From contig MU646718.1 of NCBI GenBank assembly GCA_026770585.1, positions 147,949 to 173,040 on the forward strand: a stretch of 25,092 bases of DNA, written 5' to 3'. Below are positions 6,717 through 13,190 of the stretch, in pieces (position 1 is the stretch's first letter; every line of letters begins with the position of its first letter). The translations under genes were made by a program, and so were the position numbers. The DNA comes from Baffinella frigidus (lineage: Eukaryota; Cryptophyceae; Cryptomonadales; Baffinellaceae). Below the pieces are notes generated by a model that saw only the letters and a program-made list of their open reading frames with translations, ran no database searches and had not been told where the DNA came from.

Positions 6717-6847
6717 TTATCCGGGAACAAGTATTTTTCTTTTAAAATCTGGCAATGAAAATTACTACACAACTGGTCACGTCCGAAGCAATTGTGTGGT
6801 AATTTTCGTGCGGATTTTTTAAAAGAAAAATACTTGTTCCCGGATAA
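6717..6847. mobile_element. 131-bp MITE with TAGT target duplication
   Basis: Arms TTATCCGGGAACAAGTATTT and AAATACTTGTTCCCGGATAA are perfect over 20 bp and extend imperfectly to about 33 bp (TTCTTTTAAAATC / GATTTTTTAAAAGAA). TAGT lies on both sides (6713-6716 and 6848-6851), a plausible 4-bp target-site duplication. The interior also contains an inverted pair (AAAATTACTACACAA / TTGTGTGGTAATTTT), so the whole element could fold into one hairpin. This is the best-preserved element in the window. Confidence 0.85.
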
Positions 6848-6949
6848 TAGTGTGGTTCCTTGGTGTAACCCTTGTGTTGAACGTGGTTGTGACACACAGC
6901 TCGGCGACTTCCTACCCCCTGAACCCTAAGCCCTGAACCATGGGTGCAG

Positions 6950-7070
6950 ACTGCAGCGAAGAGGAGGAGGCCCTCCCCCAGGAGAAGAAGATGAAGGCTG
7001 AAGATTCGGATGAGAGGGAAGAGGAGGGGAAGAAAAAAGCACAGCCGCCGCCGAAAGCTGTCCTGTACCG
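6950..7070 (+). CDS. Candidate exon: acidic and lysine-rich linker
   Basis: Between GGGTGCAG and GTGCGA the frame encodes ADCSEEEEALPQEKKMKAED, then SDEREEEGKKKAQPPPKAVL, ending YR. The stretch alternates Glu and Lys clusters and finishes with a PPP run, typical of a disordered linker. The acceptor lies just after degenerate CCCTAAG repeat. A shorter broken copy is at 6612. Low complexity lowers confidence, but 40 codons stay open and both ends look like splice sites. Confidence 0.45.
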
Positions 7071-7074
7071 GTGC

Positions 7075-7312
7075 GAAACCCTAAACCCTAAACCCTGAAC
7101 GCTGAATCCTAAACCCTAAACCCTAAACCCTAAACCATAAACCATAAACCATAAACCATAAACCCTAAACCCTACTGCCTAAACCCTAAACTCTAAACCC
7201 GAAACCCTAAACCCTAAACCCTAAACACTAAACACTAAACCCTGAACCCTAAACCCCTAACCCCTAACCCCTAAACCCTAACCCCTAACCCCTGAACCCT
7301 AAACCCTAACCT
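7075..7312 (+). repeat. CCCTAAA array, immediately after a candidate donor
   Basis: About 33 units of CCCTAAA with variants CCATAAA (four in a row near 7135-7160), ACTAAAC and CCCCTAA. It begins five bases after the GT that ends the acidic exon, so the intron would be almost pure telomere-like repeat at its 5' side. Confidence 0.95.
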
Positions 7313-7616
7313 TCCGAGCGTTGCACCGGGATTGGTCAGCGCGTTTGCTCTGCGTTTGAGGGTGGGGGGGTGGGCCTTGAGATGTTTGCGGTGTTTGCGG
7401 TGTTAAGTTTGGAGGGGGGCGTGCAGATTGTGCTAGGTTCGAGGAGGGCATGACGCCACTCAACAGACTACAGGGAACACGTTTGAACCGGAATTGGACC
7501 CTTTTCTTCGGTGTGTACCGGTACTTGGTCACGTTACCCCGGATATCCGGGGCTGAGTGTACCCTGTAGCCTTCTGGGCGGATTTTGCCGCAGGCGCCGG
7601 AGTGTGCGTGATCGTT
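7313..7616 (+). other. No gene recognised; contains a CCCCGGATATCCGGGG palindrome
   Basis: This stretch is GT-rich at 7355-7440 and has no convincing frame. At 7536-7551 a perfect 16-bp palindrome CCCCGGATATCCGGGG is followed by GTAGCCTTCTGGGCGG. Closely similar contexts occur at 11857 and 22197. Confidence 0.4.
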
Positions 7617-7697
7617 GTGAGTTGACTTTACGTTTGTGAGTTGACTTTACGTCAACTCAGACTGCAAAGTCAACTCAGACTGTAAAGTCAACTCAAA
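7617..7697. repeat. Palindromic cluster of GAGTTGACTTTACG
   Basis: Two direct copies of GTGAGTTGACTTTACG are followed by three reverse-complement-like copies (GTCAACTCAGACTG, AAAGTCAACTC). The whole could fold on itself. The heptamer TTGACTT is common across the window (see findings). Confidence 0.75.
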
Positions 7698-7749
7698 CGT
7701 TACCGCTCCAGACCAGCGTTGACTTTTGTCGTGTGGCGTCCACTTCCAG

Positions 7750-7822
7750 GATCACGCTGGAGCAGGCGCTTGCCGCACCGCCAATGATCGGAGCACAGAT
7801 CGAGGTCACTCACGCCACCCAG
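7750..7822 (+). CDS. Candidate exon: ITLEQALAAPPMIGAQIEV
   Basis: Bounded by ACTTCCAG and CAG|GTAACC. The frame encodes ITLEQALAAPPMIGAQIEV, then THATQ. The donor is a good match to consensus. Its last 30 nt plus donor recur at 7917-7951, and an 18-20 nt piece occurs inverted at about 8186. No family is recognised. The phase is 1 at the start if the frame shown is right. Confidence 0.45.
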
Positions 7823-7863
7823 GTAACCACAAGCCCTCCGAAGTGGACCAAATCGAGGGTGTG

Positions 7864-7909
7864 GCTTGAGCCATTTTTCGGCTGGGGCGGACCAAATGGC
7901 TCAAAAGCC
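7864..7909. repeat. Hairpin between two exon copies
   Basis: GGCTTGAGCCATTT pairs with AAATGGCTCAAAAGCC across a loop of about 16 nt. It lies between the exon at 7750 and its fragment at 7917. Confidence 0.6.
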
Positions 7910-7916
7910 CGCCTGA

Positions 7917-7951
7917 GCGGCGCACAGATCGAGGTCACTCACGCCAGCCAG
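7917..7951 (+). pseudogene. 3' fragment of the 7750 exon with donor
   Basis: GGCGCACAGATCGAGGTCAC, then TCACGCCAGCCAG and GTATTC repeat the exon end and donor GT, with Ser for Thr (THASQ). The 5' half is missing. Confidence 0.55.
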
Positions 7952-8185
7952 GTATTCATTCCACACAGCGGGCTACCAAGGGATTTTGTGAATAACCCTT
8001 TAGTGAATAATGTGGTTAGGTCGCGCATCAAAACCGCTGTCAAGCCAACTCGGCACATATAAGACAGCCAGGACCGGGATTCCGGTCCTAGCTTTTCATT
8101 TTAAAAGTCCATTTCCTTCAGGATTCTGGTTAAAGTTTTTAAAATCGTGTCCCGTCCTTGCTCGGTAGCGGTGAAAACCCTTTGT

Positions 8186-8206
8186 GGCGTGAGTGACCTC
8201 GATTGA
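8186..8206 (-). pseudogene. Inverted scrap of the same exon
   Basis: On the minus strand this reads AATCGAGGTCACTCACGCC, identical in its core to the end of the exon at 7750 and its copy at 7917. It shows that echoes can occur in either orientation. Confidence 0.45.
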
Positions 8207-8254
8207 CTACCCTTCAAAAGCGTAGTCAATTATTTCGTGATGAGATAAGGTCTA

Positions 8255-8345
8255 ATAACAACCGTGTGGTTAAGTCGCGTCCACCGTGTGGTTAAGTCGC
8301 GTTAAGTCGCGCATCTTCACCACACGGTGGACTACGAGGGGTTCA
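8255..8345. mobile_element. Miniature or solo ends of MITE family 2
   Basis: CCACCGTGTGG (8281-8291) and CCACACGGTGG (8320-8330) are perfect inverted repeats separated by 28 nt, and the right one continues ACTACGAGG exactly as in the element at 24440. GTGTGGTTAAGTCGCG is tandemly repeated just upstream (8262, 8286). This looks like a deletion derivative of MITE family 2. Confidence 0.6.
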
Positions 8346-8481
8346 TTTTGAAAATAAAAGGAGTCGTGGAAATGGTTTTTTTTTCTCTCAAAAGGAGTGT
8401 CTTCCATTCTTTACTTATTTTAGGCCCGATGTTCTGCAAAGTGGATTCAGGCTGGTATGTTTGATCCGGCATCATCCGGAC

Positions 8482-8672
8482 CCACGCCAGGTCATAACTC
8501 GGAATTTCAGTCTACAAGTCTTTTTAAAAAATTGTAACCGGATCCGGAAATTTTGTATTCGGACCGGACGTGGAAACGACGAACCGCCGCATGTCACCAG
8601 GCCAGTACGTACCATTTGTACCACGAAAACGAAACGTTGCGTCCTGAAATTCCCTCTAATGACCTGCCGTGG
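8482..8672. mobile_element. 191-bp inverted-repeat element
   Basis: The left arm CCACGCCAGGTCATAACTCG continues to GGAATTTCAG at 8510. The right arm starts CTGAAATTCC at 8644 and ends TAATGACCTGCCGTGG. The arms match over about 29 bp with three or four mismatches. Reading frames through it are not conserved. No target duplication was found. Confidence 0.65.
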
Positions 8673-8751
8673 ACAGAGAGAGAGTTCTTTATTGCCGACC
8701 AACTGGTCCGGATCCACTTGATCTCCGAGATGATTCAGCGGACCGTCCTCG

Positions 8752-8783
8752 CGCCATGGGTGTTTGAATACCCATGGCTTGCG
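8752..8783. repeat. CCATGGGT hairpin
   Basis: CCATGGGT and ACCCATGG pair across GTTTGAAT. It sits between two inverted-repeat elements and may belong to either. Confidence 0.5.
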
Positions 8784-8810
8784 CGTGATCCGGCAGCATT
8801 CGGGCAGGCA

Positions 8811-8949
8811 CCACTCGGTGGGTTTCGAGGGTTTCGGGACCCCTAGATTTAGCGGTAACGTGGCCAAATCTGCGTTGGAAAATCCTTAAACTTAACTACC
8901 CACAGGGTAAGTTGACTTTTGATGAAAGGTCCGAAGTCCACTGTGTGGG
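8811..8949 (+). mobile_element. MITE family 2, copy at 8.8 kb
   Basis: 139 bp from CCACTCGGTGGGTTTCGAGG to GTCCACTGTGTGG. Landmarks shared with 24440-24578 include GAGGGTTTCG, then GACC.C..G, and the right-end phrase TTGACTTTTGATGAAAGGT. Both copies are 139 bp. Terminal repeats match about 9 of 11 bases. Confidence 0.7.
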
Positions 8950-9078
8950 GTGACATCCCTCACTCCAAACCCTGTTCAATCCTGTCGGCCTCACCCCTCT
9001 GCAGATGGCGCTTTTTACCCCCGTTTTTAGATGTTGTTTTTCCACCCCTTTTTAAAATGGCGTTTTTCAAATGGGCAG

Positions 9079-9215
9079 GTGTGTTTCCTGGCGCCTTCTG
9101 AACCCGAAACCCTAAACCCTAGACCCCAGACCCTAAACCATAAACCCTAAATCCGAAACCCCAAACGCTAACCCTAAAGCCTAAAACCTGAACAGGTGTG
9201 CTTCCTTGCGGTGGC
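9079..9215 (+). pseudogene. Two truncated starts of the VCFLALAK exon
   Basis: After GGGCAG (9078) the frame reads VCFLAPSE and then runs into repeat. After GAACAG (9195) it reads VCFLAVAP then TAG. Both align with the first 20 nt of the exon at 9290 and lose similarity after that. Confidence 0.5.
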
Positions 9216-9289
9216 ACCCTAGACCCTAAACCCTTCAACCTGAATCCTAAACCCCAAACTCTAAACCCTAAAGCCTAAAACCTGAACAG
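9101..9289 (+). repeat. Two CCCTAAA arrays, each ending in AACAG
   Basis: Arrays at about 9101-9190 and 9216-9284 each finish with TAAAACCTGAACAG. Each is followed at once by a copy of the same exon start (9196 and 9290). Array, acceptor and exon start have evidently been duplicated as one unit. Confidence 0.85.
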
Positions 9290-9361
9290 GTTTGCTTCCT
9301 GGCGCTGGCGAAGGAGTTGCGTTTCGAGATGCAGAAGCGCGCCAGCCAAGCCACAGCACAG
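9290..9361 (+). CDS. Candidate exon: basic helical VCFLALAKELRF
   Basis: A 72-nt phase-0 block between TGAACAG and GTCGTG encodes 24 residues: VCFLALAKELRFEMQKRASQ and ATAQ. It is helical and basic in its second half, in keeping with the coiled-coil-like exon downstream at 10409/10915. Two truncated starts lie upstream and at least four copies of its 3' end lie downstream (9505, 9734, 9871, 10013). The acceptor adjoins a CCCTAAA array and the exon begins with GT. Confidence 0.5.
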
Positions 9362-9480
9362 GTCGTGACCGCGTGTGTTGTACTGCGGCTATTGTAGTCG
9401 TGTCCTCGTTTGTACTGCGGTTACAGTTGGCGTGTCCTCATTTGGACGTCCCCTCCACCCCCGCACCATTTGACCCCGTG
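9362..9480 (+). repeat. GTGTCCTCxTTTGTACTGCGG minisatellite
   Basis: Units such as GTCGTGTCCTCGTTTGTACT and TGGCGTGTCCTCATTTGGAC repeat about every 30 nt. The same minisatellite reappears at 10052-10140 after another copy of the exon end, so exon end and intron start were copied together. Confidence 0.65.
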
Positions 9481-9604
9481 CCACTTGACCCCTGCTTTCC
9501 AACTAAGCCGAAGCACACGTAAATACTCCAAACCCTATGAGTGTGCTAGGGGGGACAACCGCGCCTGCAAAGCCGAAGCTTAAGTGCCGCCTTCCCCATC
9601 CACC

Positions 9605-9735
9605 CCTTAGCCCTGTCTCAGTCCATTTGGGCGCGCCAATTCGGTCAGCCCGGGCTCTTTCCCGCCCCAAAGTTGACAGATTTGTAGCGAACACCCAGCG
9701 TATCAACTTGAGAATAGTCGGCCAACCCGCGTGGT
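9605..9735 (+). mobile_element. MITE family 1, copy C
   Basis: Starts near CTTAGCCCTGTCTCAGTCCA, continues CATTTGGGCGCGCCAATTCG, then GCCCGGGCTCTTTCCCG, AAAGTTGACAGATTTGTA, and TATCAACTTGAGAATAGTCG. Its right end runs into the exon echo starting at about 9734. Confidence 0.7.
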
Positions 9736-9833
9736 GAAGGAGTTGCGTTTCGAGATGCAGAAGCGCGCTAGCAAAGCCGCAGTACAAGTAAATGCCCCAA
9801 ACCCTGTGCGCTAGGGAAGACAGCCCCTACTTA

Positions 9834-9869
9834 ACCAAGTTTGCCCAATCGCTCTTGGGCAAACTTGGT
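9834..9869. repeat. Perfect 15-bp hairpin ACCAAGTTTGCCCAA
   Basis: ACCAAGTTTGCCCAA pairs perfectly with TTGGGCAAACTTGGT across TCGCTC. A second copy at about 9969-10002 has one extra G in the right arm. Both lie directly before an echo of the 9290 exon, so the hairpin travels with the duplicated unit. Confidence 0.75.
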
Positions 9870-10302
9870 CGTGGCATCTAAGGAGATGCAGAAGCGGGCG
9901 GGCAAAGCCGAAACACAAGTAAATACACCAAACCCTATGAGTGTGCAAGGGGGGACGACCCTTATTTTACCAAGTTTGCCCAATCGCTCTTGGGGCAAAC
10001 TTTTGCCCAATGGCAAGATGCAGAAACAAGCTAAGCAAAGCCGAAGCACAGGTCGTGTCCTCGTGTGTTGTACTGCGATTACAGCAGTCGTGTCCTCACT
10101 TGTACTGCGGATGCAGTAGTAGTGTCCTGATCTGTACCATGCGCGTCCTGAGTTTCGTCCTGTACAAGTATTGTAGAGCGCGCCTCTGGTCTACTTCTGC
10201 TACCTCTACTTCTGCTATCTCTACAGAGATAGCGTGCACAGAAACTCTCTCCAGGACGAGACTCTTCTCAGACAAACCCTCAACCCTGAATACCACGACC
10301 AG

Positions 10303-10330
10303 GCGGTGGTTACGAGGGATGATGTTGGCA
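10303..10330 (+). pseudogene. Short remnant of the AVVAKER exon start
   Basis: ACCACGACCAG then GCGGTGGTTACGAGGGATG matches the first codons of the exons at 10409 and 10915 (AVV), then diverges. Confidence 0.4.
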
Positions 10331-10408
10331 CGGAAAGATCGAAACAATGGCAACAGTTGACTATCCTGGTACTAAATCTTTAACTTTACCAATTGTTTTC
10401 ACGACCAG

Positions 10409-10485
10409 GCGGCGGTCGCCAAGGAGCGCGCGGAGCTGCAAGGCATGGCTACGGCGGATCTTGCCCAGGCACGTGCCTCAGCACT
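10409..10485 (+). CDS. Candidate exon: coiled-coil segment, copy 1
   Basis: After CACGACCAG the phase-0 frame reads AAVAKERAELQGMATADLAQ, then ARASALA before the CT microsatellite. High Ala/Glu/Gln content with regular spacing suggests a coiled coil. A near-identical copy is at 10915 beyond the assembly gap. The donor is not clear; GTGCCT inside the shared GGCACGTGCCTC is possible. Confidence 0.45.
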
Positions 10486-10489
10486 CGCC

Positions 10490-10556
10490 CTCTCTCTCTC
10501 TCTCTCTCCCTCTCTGTCTGTCTCTCTATGTCTCTGTCTGTCTCTCTGTCTCTCTG

Positions 10557-10595
<39 letters not shown>

Positions 10596-10873
10596 NNNNN
10601 NNNNNNNNNNNNNNNNNNNNNNNNNNNNNNNNNNNNNNNNNNNNNNNNNNNNNNNNNNNNNNNNNNNNNNNNNNNNNNNNNNNNNNNNNNNNNNNNNNNN
10701 NNNNNNNNNNNNNNNNNNNNNNNNNNNNNNNNNNNNNNNNNNNNNNNNNNNNNNNNNNNNNNNNNNNNNNNNNNNNNNNNNNNNNNNNNNNNNNNNNNNN
10801 NNNNNNNNNNNNNNNNNNNNNNNNNNNNNNNNNNNNNNNNNNNNNNNNNNNNNNNNNNNNNNNNNNNNNNNNN

Positions 10874-10910
<37 letters not shown>
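10490..10910. repeat. (CT)n microsatellite, assembly gap of N, (TA)n
   Basis: CT and GTCT repeats run to 10595. N fills 10596-10873 (278 positions). TA repeats follow at 10874-10910. The gap is bounded by simple sequence on both sides, so its true length and content are unknown and the flanking exon copies at 10409 and 10915 could be an assembly duplicate. Confidence 0.98.
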
Positions 10911-10913
<3 letters not shown>

Positions 10914-10914
10914 G

Positions 10915-10994
10915 GCGGTGGTTGCGAAGGAGCGCGCGGAGTTGGAAGGCTTGGCTACGGCTGATCTTGCTCAGGCACGTGCCTCAGCCCTCTG
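10915..10994 (+). CDS. Candidate exon: coiled-coil segment, copy 2
   Basis: After TATATCCAG the frame reads AVVAKERAELEGLATADLAQ, then ARASALC. Three residues differ from the 10409 copy (V/A, E/Q, L/M), all conservative, which suggests selection on the protein after duplication or a very recent copy. A third fragment at 11050 repeats only the end. Confidence 0.45.
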
Positions 10995-10998
10995 CCTC

Positions 10999-10999
<1 letters not shown>

Positions 11000-11049
<50 letters not shown>

Positions 11050-11100
11050 CTGGATCTTGCCCAGGCACGCGTCCCTGCTCCCCCCCAGCATTCCAGACAA
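11000..11100 (+). pseudogene. CT microsatellite and third fragment of the coiled-coil exon
   Basis: A CT run (to about 11046) is followed by CTGGATCTTGCCCAGGCACG, encoding LDLAQAR as at the end of the other two copies. The same order (exon end, then CT run) occurs at 10409 and 10915, so microsatellite and exon were duplicated together. Confidence 0.5.
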
Positions 11101-11258
11101 TAGGCTAAACCCTGAACCCTAAAACCGAAAACCGAAAACTGAAAACCGAAAACCGAAAACCCAGACACCTGATCCCTAAACTACACCCTACGCCCTAACC
11201 CCTGAACTCTAAACCAGAAACCCTGCATAATAAACCCTAAACCCTACACCCTAAACAG
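11101..11258 (+). repeat. CCCTAAA array with an AAAACCG sub-block
   Basis: Degenerate units include five AAAACCG/AAAACTG repeats near 11120-11160. The array ends CCCTAAACAG, directly forming the acceptor of the next exon. Confidence 0.9.
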
Positions 11259-11321
11259 GTGGCGAGGGTTATGCGAGCTTCGAAGATAGAGGGGGGTGCT
11301 GCAGCATGGAAAGCCTTCAAC
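11259..11321 (+). CDS. Candidate exon: VARVMRASKIEGGAAAWKAF
   Basis: Immediately after CCCTAAACAG, a phase-0 frame reads VARVMRASKIEGGAAAWKAF. It is basic and helical. The donor is unclear, and the frame passes into CCCCAAACG repeat. The codon composition (GCG, GTT, GCA) differs from the flanking telomere-like repeat, so it stands out as unique sequence. No family recognised. Confidence 0.35.
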
Positions 11322-11324
11322 CCC

Positions 11325-11362
11325 AAACGCCAAACGACGATGTACTGTCCCCTTGTCTATGC
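11325..11362 (+). repeat. Shared intron segment ACGATGTACTGTC, copy 1
   Basis: CAAACGACGATGTACTGTCC then CCTTGTCTATGCCC is repeated at about 16155-16192 (GAAACGGCGATGTACTGTCA, CCTTGTCTTTGCCC). In both places it lies just 3' of a candidate exon and just before a CCCTAAA array. Confidence 0.7.
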
Positions 11363-11650
11363 CCGAAACCCTAAACCCGAAACCCTGAACCCTGAACCCT
11401 AAAACCGAAACCCTCAACCCGAAACCCGAAACCCTAAACCCGAAACCCTAAACCCAAAACCAAAACCTTAAGCCCTAAACCTTAAACCCTCAACCCTAAA
11501 ACCTAAACCCTTGACCCTACACCCTAAACCCTAAACCTTAAACGCTAATCCCCAACCCCCAACCCCTAAACCCCAAACCCCAATCCTTCAACCCCAAACC
11601 CTGACCCATAAACCATTAACGCTAATCCCCAAACCCCAAACACCCAAGCC
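11363..11650 (+). repeat. Degenerate CCCTAAA/CCCGAAA array
   Basis: About 40 units with CCCGAAA, CCCTGAA and CCCCAAA variants. The rightmost part drifts to CCCCAAACAC. There is no acceptor-plus-exon immediately after it. Confidence 0.9.
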
Positions 11651-11990
11651 ACCAGCATGCTCCTCCCAGCCAACCACGATGCAACCTCGCGTTTCACAAC
11701 CCGCATTCCGCCGTTTCGACACCGGTTCAAAACCACGCCACATGCACCAATCAAATCGCTGCACTATCCGCTCATGACACTACGAGGGACCATGCTTAAT
11801 TATTGGATGCTTGACCAAGAAACACGCCAAACGTCAGCAAGTTATCACGTCCCTGCCCGGATTTCCGGGGAGGGACGTGCCCCGTGGCCTTCTGAGTGGA
11901 TAATTTTGATGAGTCTTCTTCAGCATATTGCGCCAAATTATGGGGCGTGGTTGTATCGGGGCATGGTTGCTTCTCTGAGCGGGGGTGGGG
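11651..11990 (+). other. Unique sequence with one strong hairpin
   Basis: Open frames exist but none has family resemblance. At 11846-11879 CACGTCCCT and AGGGACGTG enclose GCCCGGATTTCCGGGG, forming a nested hairpin followed by GTGGCCTTCTGAG. The phrase resembles 7529-7580 and suggests another small dispersed element. Confidence 0.45.
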
Positions 11991-11994
11991 GCAG

Positions 11995-12060
11995 ATCGTT
12001 CCTGGAGCTAGCCACGGGAATCGAGTGCCTCGGGCTGACCCTCCCACCCCCAACCCCACC
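11995..12060 (+). pseudogene. Upstream copy of the SFLELATGIE exon
   Basis: After GGGGGCAG the frame reads SFLELATGIECLGLTL before running into CCCACC repeat. It is intact over 16 codons but shorter than the copy at 12151. Confidence 0.5.
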
Positions 12061-12061
12061 C

Positions 12062-12141
12062 CCACCCACACACACTCTCTCCTTCTCGCTCTCTCTCTCT
12101 TTCTCCCTCTCCATCTCTCCTTCTCCCTCACACTCTCTCTA
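12062..12141. repeat. CCCAC and CT-rich microsatellite
   Basis: CCCACACACACTCTCTCC and TCTCTCCTTCTCCCTC runs supply a long pyrimidine tract before the GGGAGCAG acceptor of the next exon copy. Confidence 0.9.
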
Positions 12142-12150
12142 TGGGAGCAG

Positions 12151-12243
12151 ATCGTTCCTGGAGCTAGCGACGGGGATCGAGCGCCTCGGGCTGACCCTCC
12201 ACCTCCCGTCCGAGCCGGGCTGCCACTGCGCCGCACAATGGTC
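12151..12243 (+). CDS. Candidate exon: SFLELATGIERLGLTLHLPS
   Basis: After GGGAGCAG the frame reads SFLELATGIERLGLTLHLPS, then EPGCHCAAQW. The start matches the copy at 11995; the end (CCGAGCCGGGCTGCCACTGC) has been copied three further times downstream. No family recognised. The donor is unclear (GGTCCA after CACAAT is possible). Confidence 0.4.
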
Positions 12244-12790
12244 CACCCACATTGTTGACTTTTTACATGGTTGACTTTTGGCGTGACAAATGTGCTTTTG
12301 GCGTGCCACTGCGCCGATCAATGGTCCACCCAGGCTGCTCCATATTGATGACTTTTGGCGATTGATGACTTTTGGCGCGGCACATTGTTTACCTGCGAAC
12401 CACATTGTTGACTTGACCACATTGTTGACTTAATATCCGAGCCGGGCTGCCACTGCGCCGCACAATGGTTCGCCCTTATTGTTGACTTACCACATTGTTG
12501 ACTTACCACATTGTTGACTTACCACATTGTTGACTTACCACATTGTTGATCTACCACATTTTTGACTTACCACATTGTTGACGTGGCGTGACGCCACGGA
12601 GTTGACTTGACATCCGAGCCGGGCTGCCACTGCGCCGCACAATGCTCCACCCACATTGTTGACTTTGGGCGTGACACATTGTTGACTTGCGCACCACATT
12701 GTTGACTTGACCACATTGTTGAATTGACATCCGAGCCGGGCTGCCACTGCGCCGCACAATGGTCCACCCAAGCTGCTCCACATTGTTGAC
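12211..12790 (+). repeat. Echoes of the exon end interleaved with TTGACTT repeats
   Basis: CCGAGCCGGGCTGCCACTGC followed by GCCGCACAATGGTCCACCC begins at about 12211, 12437, 12614 and 12731, with a partial one at about 12305. Between them lie CACATTGTTGACTT units, a pure 16-bp tandem (GTTGACTTACCACATT) at 12480-12583, and TTGACTTTTGGCGTG. Unit spacing shrinks from 226 to 117 nt, reflecting loss of spacer units. Confidence 0.8.
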
Positions 12791-12799
12791 TTGTCATCC

Positions 12800-13190
12800 A
12801 CCCGATTTTTCTATGATGTGTTGCGCTTGGATTCATGCTCGCTCAAGATTGTTGCTCACATGAACCGGAATTGTTGTGATTCTCGATGCGTTCTTGGGCC
12901 TTCTGGTGTTCCTCTGGGCAGGCACTGACTTTCAGACTCTGACTGAGATGCAGCTGTGTGTGGTCGATACTTCTTTTTCTTCTTCTCTTTTACCACTCTT
13001 CAGCCTTGCGTTGAGTGATACACTAGTCTATGCGCCTTATGCCGGACCGCCCCAGCTAGGTCCATACTGACCCGCGAAGGCAGCTGTGTTTAGTCACACA
13101 TGATTGACTTATCACGTAAGTTGACACGTGTGTTGACCTAGACGGCCGCAAGCAGGGACTGTGCGAAGTGCGGGGCATGGAACAGGTTCG
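12800..13190 (+). other. Unique stretch; no gene recognised
   Basis: One frame has hydrophobic residues (ILDAFLGLLVFLWAG, about 12876-12925) that could resemble a membrane segment, but it has no support at either end. GGGCAG then GCACTGACTTTCAGACTC (12920) could be an acceptor. TTGACTTATCACG and AAGTTGACACG occur at 13105-13130. Confidence 0.3.

Larger units (their letters stand above)
6403..6919 (+). repeat. Large direct duplication bracketing a MITE
   Basis: The text from CTTCCTTGGTGTATCCC through GTTGCGACACACAGCTCGGC to TTCCTACCCCCT (about 6419-6490) recurs with few changes at about 6855-6919, followed in both cases by CCCTAAG-type repeat, then a GTGCAG/GTACAG and an acidic exon-like block. 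The second unit carries the intact acidic exon; the first (6612) carries a shorter damaged one. Confidence 0.7.
9500..10051 (+). pseudogene. Four echoes of the 9290 exon's 3' end with donor
   Basis: Copies end at about 9519 (AAGCCGAAGCACAC|GTAAAT), 9787 (KELRFEMQKRASKAAVQ|GTAAAT), 9918 (KEMQKRAGKAETQ|GTAAAT) and 10051 (AAGCCGAAGCACAG|GTCGTG). Three share the downstream text CCAAACCCT(A/G)TG.G.GTGC.AGGG. The 9787 copy keeps 17 clean codons. These may be decayed echoes, or alternatively spliced exon ends. Confidence 0.55.

Noticed and set aside
6484-7312. True chromosome end (telomere)
   Set aside because: The arrays are short, degenerate, scattered through the whole window and interrupted by unique blocks; none is a long homogeneous terminal run.
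10347-11122. Frames over 200 codons spanning the N run
   Set aside because: They are open only because N is not read as a stop; the flanks are CT and TA microsatellites.
12535-12836. Minus-strand frames with repeated QCGxSxxN and AAQWQPGSD
   Set aside because: These are shadows of the tandem TTGACTT and CCGAGCCGGG units.
12876-12960. Possible membrane segment ILDAFLGLLVFLWAG
   Set aside because: A single hydrophobic run without flanking exon boundaries or copies; chance occurrence cannot be excluded.
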